From: Acidobacteriota bacterium
GTDB taxonomy: Bacteria; Acidobacteriota; Vicinamibacteria; Fen-336
DNA: 35,195 nucleotides
Assembly: GCA_003222275.1 (NCBI GenBank)
Contig: QHVJ01000112.1
Coordinates: 1-35,195 of the forward strand
Direction of reading: 5' to 3'
A model generated the notes under the pieces. It did not search any database. It saw nothing but the letters and a program-made list of their open reading frames with translations, and had not been told where the DNA came from. Position numbers and translations under genes: made by a program. This document shows, one piece after another, positions 19,252-26,497 of this stretch (its first letter is position 1; every line of letters starts with the position of its first letter).

Positions 19252-19270
19252 AGCGGGATTCACTCCCGCG
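19252..19270. repeat. REP-like element copy 2 (AGCGGGATTCACTCCCGCG)
   Basis: Identical 19 nt to 3459-3477; downstream of the smc stop; nested in a 9-bp inverted repeat CGGGCGAGC/GCTCGCCCG (19214-19222 / 19304-19312). Confidence 0.7.
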
Positions 19271-19453
19271 AGCGCGCATCGAAGACGACGCGTGCGGAGC
19301 GTAGCTCGCCCGCATTCGGGTTGATGAGGAAAGTATCTTCGCGCGCTCCGCTCCCGGTCGGCACCTCCCAGTCTTCTCATTCGCCGACCGAGGCCCCCGC
19401 TACGGGCGACCCGCGCGCCTCCATTGAGCTGTTGTCTGTTTCTGCTGTTCGCT

Positions 19454-19490
19454 CTCTGCGGCCTCTGCGTTTCCTCTGCGGCCTCTGCGT
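19454..19490. repeat. Direct repeat CTCTGCGGCCTCTGCGT x2 (20-nt period)
   Basis: 19454-19470 and 19474-19490 are identical 17-mers; the antisense reading 'HAEAAEETQRPQR' resembles a translated dispersed repeat seen in many bacterial genomes. Confidence 0.75.
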
Positions 19491-19503
19491 GGAAAGGCAA
19501 CCT

Positions 19504-21681
19504 CTAGAATCTTGTGAGGTACGTCAGCTTGACCGCGAGGCCGCGGCTGGCCACGAACCGGCGCGGTACGCCGTCGTGGCGGTCCTCGTTGAAGACGACG
19601 AAGAGGTCGCTGCCGGCGTGATGGATGAAGTTGAGACGCAGGTTGGTGACGAGCTTGCCGTCGAGGCTGTTGCGCTGCACGAGGCCGGAGGCCACGAGCC
19701 GATTGCTGAACGCATAGACCGCGCGGATGGAGCTGACGTCAGCGGTGAAGGATCCCGCGGGCAGGTCGACGCGGTGATGGCTGAAGCCCATCCTGAGGGA
19801 CAGGTGCGACCCTCGCGCCAGGCGGGTGCTCGCGCTCAGCGTCGACAGGCGCCCGCCGTAGGTGTCCATCAGCTCGGCTTCGCCCTCGAGCGTGATGGGG
19901 CGGCGGCGGCTGGTGCTGGCCGAGAGGGACCAGGAGCGGACCCGGTAGTCGCCCGCCGGCACCGGCACCCGGCCGGCGAGCGAAAACGGCTCGTCGAGCC
20001 GGGTCGATCCCTGAAAGAAGAACGCGTTCACGCTGTCGCCGCTGTCCATCTCCAGGTTGACGATGGGACCCGCGCCCACGTCCTGCTTCTCCCCGTTCGT
20101 GCGCACGACGTGCTGCCCTTCCATGAAGAAATCGATGCGGCGGATGCCGCGGGAGGACGGGCGCACGGTGAAGCGGGCGAACGCGTCGGTGCGGCGGATG
20201 TCGGTGCGGGTCACGAACCCGGCCTGGGGATCCGCCTCCGGCCCGACCATGAGGTGCTGGGCGAGAAAACCGAAGCGGTCGGACGTGTAGTCCGCGCTCA
20301 CGCGCCAGGCGGTACCGTCGCCGCCCGGCCCCCGGGTCCAGGTGTGGGCCGCGAAGGCCTGCACGTTGAGGCTGGCCGTCGGCCAGAACGAGGCGTCGAG
20401 CCCGCCGGCCGTGTTGCCCGCGGCGGCGTCCCGTCGATCGACGAGCATTGCCCCGAGATAGTCGTTCTGGCGAATGTCGCGCTTGACGCGCAGGACTCCG
20501 TAGTTGGCCGAAGGCTGTGCCGCCCCCGGCCCCGTGAGCATGTCCAGGAACCCCACGGTCTGCCGACCCGCCCGGCCGGAGAGGCGCACTCCGCCCCGCA
20601 CCGGGATCGGGCTCTCGTCGTCTCGGGCGATTCCGATACGGCGCGAGAAGAACAGGAGGAACGGAGGCGTCTCGTCGAACCCGCGCCAGCCGAAGTCGAA
20701 GATGCCGGCGTTCTCGAGGAAGAACTCGCGCTTCTCGGGAAAGAAGAGGTCGAAGCGCGTCAGGTTCACCTGCTCGTCGTCGGCCTCGACCTGGGCGAAG
20801 TCGGGGTGTATCGTCGCGTCGGCGACCACACCCGGTCGCACCTCCCATTTGGCGTCGAGGCCTATGTCAGCGTCGCCGGCCGTGTCCAGCGCGCTCCCGG
20901 CCCGCGAGGCCTGGGTAAGCCCGGCCAACCCGTAAGGCTTCACCTCGATGTTCGCCCGCGTGCGTGGGAGATCGGTGAGCCCATCCAGCCGACCGGCCTG
21001 GCTCACGCGGTGGAATCCCCCTCCCGTGCGCGACCACGCCGTCCACAGCGTCTCTTCGTTCTTGCGGCGGATCATCCGCCAGACGTTGAAGCCCCACCCG
21101 TCCTCACCGGTGCGAAAGGGATAGCGCAGCGAGCGGAAGGGGATGGCCATCTCCGCCGACCAGCCCTCCGGCCCGCGCCGCGCCCGCACGGTCCAGACGG
21201 TGCGCCAGTCGGCGTTGAAGGCGCCCGCCTCGTCCGTGATGAGCGCGTCGAACTCGGCGCCGTTGGCGTTGGTGGCGAACACGAAGGCGTTACGCCGGTC
21301 GCGGAACGGATCGAGGAGGATCGCCACCGCGTCGTCGCCCGCGAACTCGTGGCTGCCATCGTAGCCGCCGGGCTCCAGGAGCTTGTCGCGCTGAAGGAGG
21401 TGGGCCACCACCCGCTCCGGCTCCGAGTCCCGGGCCAGGATCCCGATGTAGAGGTTCCGCGCGTCGAAAAGAACGCGCACCTCGGTCTGCTCCGTGGCCG
21501 GCTGCCCCTCGAGCGGCTCGCGCTGGCGCAGGCCGGTGGCAGGCGCCGCGAGGGCCCACGCCGGCTCGTCGAGGCGCCCGTCGATGCGCAGCTCGCCCGA
21601 GAGCCGGACCGCGACCACGGCCGGCTCATCGGGCGGAGACGCGAAGGCGCTGCTGAGGAGGAGGAAAAGGAACGCGCTCAC
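19504..21681 (-). CDS. DUF5916-family outer-membrane beta-barrel with N-terminal CBM9-like domain
   Basis: GTG start at 21681 overlapping the upstream TGA (GTGA); signal-like 'VSAFLFLLLSSAFASPPDEPAVVAVRLSGELRIDGRLDEPAWALAAPATGLRQREPLEGQPATEQTEVRVLFDARNLYIGI'; 'EADDEQVNLTRFDLFFPEKREFFLENAGIFDFG'; C-terminus 'VKLTYLTRF'. Confidence 0.88.
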   Translation of the reverse strand: MSAFLFLLLSSAFASPPDEPAVVAVRLSGELRIDGRLDEPAWALAAPATGLRQREPLEGQPATEQTEVRVLFDARNLYIGILARDSEPERVVAHLLQRDKLLEPGGYDGSHEFAGDDAVAILLDPFRDRRNAFVFATNANGAEFDALITDEAGAFNADWRTVWTVRARRGPEGWSAEMAIPFRSLRYPFRTGEDGWGFNVWRMIRRKNEETLWTAWSRTGGGFHRVSQAGRLDGLTDLPRTRANIEVKPYGLAGLTQASRAGSALDTAGDADIGLDAKWEVRPGVVADATIHPDFAQVEADDEQVNLTRFDLFFPEKREFFLENAGIFDFGWRGFDETPPFLLFFSRRIGIARDDESPIPVRGGVRLSGRAGRQTVGFLDMLTGPGAAQPSANYGVLRVKRDIRQNDYLGAMLVDRRDAAAGNTAGGLDASFWPTASLNVQAFAAHTWTRGPGGDGTAWRVSADYTSDRFGFLAQHLMVGPEADPQAGFVTRTDIRRTDAFARFTVRPSSRGIRRIDFFMEGQHVVRTNGEKQDVGAGPIVNLEMDSGDSVNAFFFQGSTRLDEPFSLAGRVPVPAGDYRVRSWSLSASTSRRRPITLEGEAELMDTYGGRLSTLSASTRLARGSHLSLRMGFSHHRVDLPAGSFTADVSSIRAVYAFSNRLVASGLVQRNSLDGKLVTNLRLNFIHHAGSDLFVVFNEDRHDGVPRRFVASRGLAVKLTYLTRF

Positions 21682-22244
21682 CGCCGCGCGCGGCTTGGCG
21701 TCCGCGCGGCGAGGGCCCGCAGGCGCGAGGCGCCGGCCGCGCCGAGGACATGCCGCAGCTCCGCCCCGCAGGTGTCGAAGACCGTCAGGGGCCCGCCCTT
21801 CGTCGCCGCGCAGCACGGCTGGCCCGCACGGTAGTCCTCGTCGTCCAGCATCAGCACCCCGTGCGCGATCGTCACCGGGAACGCGGTGCAGAAGAACGGC
21901 TTCAACGGGAGGCCCGGCCGGGCGGCCTTCTGGAGGACGCAGCGCCCCTCGCCGTTCAAGAAGACGCAGCGCCCGTCCTTCACGCGCGTGTGGACGGCGC
22001 GTCCGGAGGGGAAATCCGCATCGGCCACGCTCCGACGGCTGAACCAGCGCCGCGTGTCCCGCGGCTGGTCCGGATCCATCGCGTCCCGCACGAGGCCCGC
22101 GTGAGCGAGGACGCGCTCGCGCTCCCCGACGTCGAGCCACACACCGCTCCGGCAGCAGGCGCCGCGGCACCGCCCGGTGTTGCAGCCAGCCGCAAAGCGC
22201 GCCTCGAGCATCGCCGCGTCCACGCTCAGCCGCCCCACCTTCAC
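21678..22244 (-). CDS. Cysteine-cluster protein (YkgJ/DUF3109-like)
   Basis: GTG start at 22244 overlapping the ATP-grasp stop (GTGA); motifs 'CNTGRCRGACC', 'GRCVFLNGEGRCVLQ', 'PLKPFFCTAFP', 'AGQPCC'. Confidence 0.75.
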   Translation of the reverse strand: MKVGRLSVDAAMLEARFAAGCNTGRCRGACCRSGVWLDVGERERVLAHAGLVRDAMDPDQPRDTRRWFSRRSVADADFPSGRAVHTRVKDGRCVFLNGEGRCVLQKAARPGLPLKPFFCTAFPVTIAHGVLMLDDEDYRAGQPCCAATKGGPLTVFDTCGAELRHVLGAAGASRLRALAARTPSRARR

Positions 22245-23281
22245 GCGGGCACCTCCGCGCGGCGCGCGCCGCGCGCGCGGGACAGCGCGCCCTGGCTCGC
22301 GAACGCCGCGTCGACGATGCGCGCGATCAGGTCCCCATAGCTCCAGCCGGCGGCGGAGGCCTGGCGCGCGAGGCCCGCGCTCGGCGAGAGGTCGGGGTTG
22401 GGGTTGACGTCGATCACCCAGACGCGGCCGCGTTCGTCCATTCGCACGTCGATGCGGCCGTAGCCCACCCCGTCGACCGCCCTCCAAACGCGCCGCGCCA
22501 GCGCCGAGAGCCGCGCCGAGAGCCGCTCCTCGCCGGGCCCGAGCAGGCGAGGGACCGTGCCGCGGTCGTAGACGCTGCCGGTGTCCCATTTGGCCGCATA
22601 GGTCACGACGTGGGGAAGGCCGTCCGGGAGCGCCCACTCGATCTCGGCGTGAGGCAGCACGCGGTCCTCCACCACGGCCAGGTTCAGCTCGCGCCCGCCG
22701 ATGAACCGTTGCACGAGCACGCGCTCCCAGGTCTGGTGCGCGCGGGCCCGCGCGGTCTCGAGCTCGGCGCCGTCGCGCACGACCGAGCGGTCGTCGATCC
22801 CGAGGGAGGCGTCCTCGGCCGCCGGCTTCACGATCGCGGGGTAACGGCGCCACGCGAGGGGCTCCCCGGCCCGGACCAACGCCCAGTCCGGCACCGCGAT
22901 TCCCTGTGCCCGCAGGTGGGCATTCACCAGCTCCTTGCGCAGGCAAAGGCCGAGCGTCAGGGCCCGCGCCCCCGTCATGGGCAGGCCGAGCAGCTCGACG
23001 ACCGCGGCCGGCAGGTGCTCCTCGGAGCCCTGGCCGCCGAGGCCCTCGCAGAGGTTGAACACGAGATCGAACTCGCCCTCGCGCAACGCGCGCAGCCACG
23101 ACGCGGGCTCGCCTGCGAACTCGAGGATCATCGGCTCGAAGCCTTGCCCCGCGAGGGCGTCCCGCACGTCGAAGAGCGAGCTGGCGGTGGCGGACTCGAT
23201 GCGCTCCTGCGTCTCCGCGACGGCGTCGGCAATGATCGCGACCCGCCGGCGGCGGGCGCCGGGGCTAGAGGACGAGCCCAT
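22241..23281 (-). CDS. ATP-grasp ligase, D-alanine-D-alanine ligase-like (paralog A)
   Basis: 'FDLVFNLCEGLGGQGSEEHLPAAVVELLGLPMTGARALTLGLCLRKELVNAHL', 'YPAIVKPAAEDASLGI', 'DVNPNPDLSPSAG'. Confidence 0.85.
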   Translation of the reverse strand: MGSSSSPGARRRRVAIIADAVAETQERIESATASSLFDVRDALAGQGFEPMILEFAGEPASWLRALREGEFDLVFNLCEGLGGQGSEEHLPAAVVELLGLPMTGARALTLGLCLRKELVNAHLRAQGIAVPDWALVRAGEPLAWRRYPAIVKPAAEDASLGIDDRSVVRDGAELETARARAHQTWERVLVQRFIGGRELNLAVVEDRVLPHAEIEWALPDGLPHVVTYAAKWDTGSVYDRGTVPRLLGPGEERLSARLSALARRVWRAVDGVGYGRIDVRMDERGRVWVIDVNPNPDLSPSAGLARQASAAGWSYGDLIARIVDAAFASQGALSRARGARRAEVPA

Positions 23282-24272
23282 GGCGGGCAGCCCCGGCCCG
23301 CAGCACGCTGAGGATCATCTCCGAGTAATCCAGGCCGGCCGCGCGGGCGGCCTTGGGGAGGCAGGAATGCATGGCCGGATCGGGATGGATCCCGGGAAGG
23401 GGGTTGACCTCGAGGACGTGCGGCACCCCGCGCGCGTCGCAGCGGAGGTCGATGCGCGCCCAGTCGCGGCACCGCAGCACGCGGTAGGCGTCCAGCGACG
23501 TGCGCTCGACGGCCGCCGCGAGCTCGGCATCCACTTCCGCCGGGCAGCGGAAGATGTCGAGCGGCTCTTCCGGCCGGTCCCAGATCCACTTCGCCTCGTA
23601 CGAGTAGATGGGCACCGCGTCCGGCGGCAGCGCCGCAAAGTTGATCTCGATGATGGGGAGCGCCCGCGCGTCGTTCCCGTTGCCGAGGATGGCGCAGGTG
23701 AACTCCCGCCCGCCGAGGTAGCCTTCGACGAGAGCCGGCTGCCGGTAGCGGGCCACGACGCTCTCGATGGCGCGGCGGACCTCGGCCCGCGAGCGGCAAT
23801 ACGAGGAGCGCGTGATGCCCATGCTGGAGCCCTCGTGCAGGGGCTTCACGATCGCCGGCCACGCCGCAAACCCGTCGAGCTCCTCCGGACCTCCGACGAC
23901 GGTGAAGGGAGCGGTGGGGATCCCGTGGTGCGAGAGGATCTCCTTCGTCCGTCCCTTGTCGAGGCAGAGGGCGAGCGTCAGGGGATCGCTGCCCGTATAG
24001 GGCATCGACCAGAACTCGCAGATGGCGGGCACGTGCGACTCGCGGTTGGGGCCGTAGAGGCCCTCGGCGATGTTGAAGACGATGTCGGGGCGCGCCTCCC
24101 GGAGCCGGAACGGGAGATCGTCCGAGGCCTCGAGGCGGATCACCTCGCCGGCGCGGGCGAGGGCCGCTTCGACGCCGGCGATGGTCTCCTCGTCCTCCCA
24201 CTCGGCGTAGCGGTCATCGACGTCGGGCGCCGCCGCGCCGGGCTTCACGTTGAACGTGAATCCGATCCGCAA
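23265..24272 (-). CDS. ATP-grasp ligase, D-alanine-D-alanine ligase-like (paralog B)
   Basis: TTG start at 24272; 'DIVFNIAEGLYGPNRESHVPAICEFWSMPYTGSDPLTLALCLDKGRTKEIL', 'WPAIVKPLHEGSSMGI', 'EVNPLPGIHPD'. 17-nt overlap with paralog A. Confidence 0.87.
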   Translation of the reverse strand: MRIGFTFNVKPGAAAPDVDDRYAEWEDEETIAGVEAALARAGEVIRLEASDDLPFRLREARPDIVFNIAEGLYGPNRESHVPAICEFWSMPYTGSDPLTLALCLDKGRTKEILSHHGIPTAPFTVVGGPEELDGFAAWPAIVKPLHEGSSMGITRSSYCRSRAEVRRAIESVVARYRQPALVEGYLGGREFTCAILGNGNDARALPIIEINFAALPPDAVPIYSYEAKWIWDRPEEPLDIFRCPAEVDAELAAAVERTSLDAYRVLRCRDWARIDLRCDARGVPHVLEVNPLPGIHPDPAMHSCLPKAARAAGLDYSEMILSVLRAGAARHGLVL

Positions 24273-24284
24273 TCTAGAGCCAGA

Positions 24285-26483
24285 TCATAGGGGCAGCGGG
24301 CCAGGAAGGAAAGCGGATTCGTCACACAGGGCGGTCAGCCGCGCCTGGGCCGCGCCTTCGAAGACCTTCCGCAGCTCGGGCGCCTGGGCCAGGAGGTCCC
24401 GGAACTCCCCGCGGTCGAGCACGAGCAGGAGGCAGGGGGTCAGCGCCCGAACGGTGGCCGTCCGGCGGACCTCCTCGAGGAGCGCGATCTCGCCGAAGAA
24501 GTCGCCGTCTTCCAGCACGCTCACGTGGAGCTCGGCGCCGGCGGGGCCGCGACGGGCCACCCCGACGCGCCCGCGCACGATGACGTAGAGCATGTCCCCC
24601 CGCTCGTCCTCCTCGAACAGGGTCCGGCCCGTGGGGACCTCCATGGTCGTGAAACACGCGGCGAGGCGCGCGAGCAGGTCCGGCGCGAGGAGCGAGAAGA
24701 GGGGGATCGCGGCCAGGCGCCGGGGCTCGATGGCCGCGTGGTGGCCGCTCGCGCTGATCACGAAGCCGCTCTGCTGGCTCCACAAGCGGGCGTACACCCC
24801 CTTGGCGGCGAGCAGGCTTTCGTGGGTTCCCTGCTCCGCCACGCGTCCCTCGGACATGACCACGATGAGGTCGGCGTCACGCGCCGTGGCCAGCCGGTGG
24901 GTGACGGAGACGATGGTCTGCTGCCCGTGCAGGTCCTTCAGGGTGGCGACGATCCCCGCTTCCGTCTCCGAGTCGAGGGCCGAGGTGGCCTCGTCGAGCA
25001 CGAGCACGGCCGGACGGCGCAGGAGGGCACGGGCGAGCGCGATGCGCTGGCGCTGGCCGCCGGAAAGGCGGGCGCCGGCCTCACCCGCCGGCGCGCGATA
25101 GCCCAGCGGCAGGCCCGAGAGGAACTCGTGAATGCCCGCGCCCCGCGCGGCGGCCTCCACCTCCGCGTCGCCGGCCTCGGGGCGTCCGAGCCGGATGTTC
25201 TCGGCAATCGAGGCGTCGAAGAGGAAGCTCTCCTGAAACACCGCGCCCACCTGCAGCGCGAGCGAGGCCAGGCTGGCCTGGGCCAGGTCATGACCGTCGA
25301 AGGTGACCGTACCTCGGGTCGGGTCATGGAAGCGCAGGAGAAGGGCCAGCAGCGTGCTCTTGCCCGAGCCGCTCTGGCCGACGATGGCCACGGTCCGCCG
25401 CGCGGGCAGCGTGAGGTCCACGTTCTTCAGCACCGTCTCGCCACCCGGGAACGCGAAGTCCACCGACGCGAAGCGGATGGCGCCCGACAACGGGGGCAGG
25501 GCAACGGCTCCCGGCCGTTCCGCGACTTCCGGCTTCTGGTCCAGCAATTGCTGGACCCGGCGCAGGCCCGACGCCGCCCGCTGGAACGGCTCGACCACGC
25601 TGGAGAGCTGCTGCACGGCGGAAATCATGAACCAAAGCAGCTCGAAGACCGCGATCACCGATCCCACCGTCAGCGCGCCGCGAAGGGCCAGGACAGTGGC
25701 CGAACCCATGGCGAACGCGAGGAGCGCATACCCGCTCGCGGTCATGGACGCGGTCAGCAGGCCGCTCTGCAGGCCGGCCTGGCCGGTCGCTCGGGACATC
25801 CCGGCAAGATCTTGCGCGAAGCGTGACCGCATCAAGCCCTGGAGCCCGAACGCGCGCACCACGAGCTGGGCGGCGATGTTCTCGTGCATCGAAGCGAGCA
25901 CCCGGGCGGCCGCGTGTTGCCGCTCGTCGCTGGCCGCCGCCGCCCTCGGGGCCAGCCGGCGAGGAAGGATCGGCAGGGCGGGCAGAAGAACCAGCAGGAC
26001 GAGGGCCAGCCGCCATTCGATGACGACGAGCAGGGCGGCGCCGGCGAGCACGGTGAGAATGCAGTAGATGGCCTGCGGCACTTCGTCGGCGAGCGCGCGC
26101 TCGATCCCCTCGAGATCCGTCGTGAAGCGAGCGAGAAGGTCTCCGGCCCGCGAACGGGCGTAGAAGCTCACCGACAGCCGTTGCAGATGAGTGAAGATCC
26201 TGAGGCGCAGGTCGCTCATCACGCTCGCGACCACTCGCGCGACCAGGTAGTGGTTGGCGAGGTCGCCGAGCGCGTGAAGCAGGAGGAGCCCGACCATGGC
26301 CGCGATCAGGAGCGCGGCCAGCGTGGCGTCGTTGGGCAGGATGGCGTCGTCGAGGAGGGCCCGGAGCAGAAGTGGCTGGAGGGTGATGAAGGCGGTCGCC
26401 GGCGCCTGCGAGAGCACGATGAGGAAGGCCTGGCGCCAGTACGGCCGGAGGTAGCTCGCCGCCGCCTTCAGGAAGTCAAGCAT
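24285..26483 (-). CDS. ABC exporter (TM domain + ATPase) with C-terminal cyclic-nucleotide-binding-like domain
   Basis: Start 'MLDFLKAAASYLRPYWRQ' at 26483; Walker A 'GQSGSGKST', signature 'LSGGQRQRIALARALLRRPAVLVLDEATSALD'; C-terminal 'FTTMEVPTGRTLFEEDERGDMLYVIVRGRVGVARR...LEDGDFFGEIALLEEVRRTATVRALTPCLLLVLDRGEF'. Confidence 0.92.
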   Translation of the reverse strand: MLDFLKAAASYLRPYWRQAFLIVLSQAPATAFITLQPLLLRALLDDAILPNDATLAALLIAAMVGLLLLHALGDLANHYLVARVVASVMSDLRLRIFTHLQRLSVSFYARSRAGDLLARFTTDLEGIERALADEVPQAIYCILTVLAGAALLVVIEWRLALVLLVLLPALPILPRRLAPRAAAASDERQHAAARVLASMHENIAAQLVVRAFGLQGLMRSRFAQDLAGMSRATGQAGLQSGLLTASMTASGYALLAFAMGSATVLALRGALTVGSVIAVFELLWFMISAVQQLSSVVEPFQRAASGLRRVQQLLDQKPEVAERPGAVALPPLSGAIRFASVDFAFPGGETVLKNVDLTLPARRTVAIVGQSGSGKSTLLALLLRFHDPTRGTVTFDGHDLAQASLASLALQVGAVFQESFLFDASIAENIRLGRPEAGDAEVEAAARGAGIHEFLSGLPLGYRAPAGEAGARLSGGQRQRIALARALLRRPAVLVLDEATSALDSETEAGIVATLKDLHGQQTIVSVTHRLATARDADLIVVMSEGRVAEQGTHESLLAAKGVYARLWSQQSGFVISASGHHAAIEPRRLAAIPLFSLLAPDLLARLAACFTTMEVPTGRTLFEEDERGDMLYVIVRGRVGVARRGPAGAELHVSVLEDGDFFGEIALLEEVRRTATVRALTPCLLLVLDRGEFRDLLAQAPELRKVFEGAAQARLTALCDESAFLPGPLPL

Positions 26484-26497
26484 TCGGATGGCGGATC

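Noticed and set aside
22256-22280. Alternating CG-rich tract (gcggcgcgcgccgcgcgcgcggg), possible Z-DNA
   Set aside because: Lies inside the 3' end of the ATP-grasp A coding region, encoding an R/A-rich tail; consistent with GC-rich codon usage.
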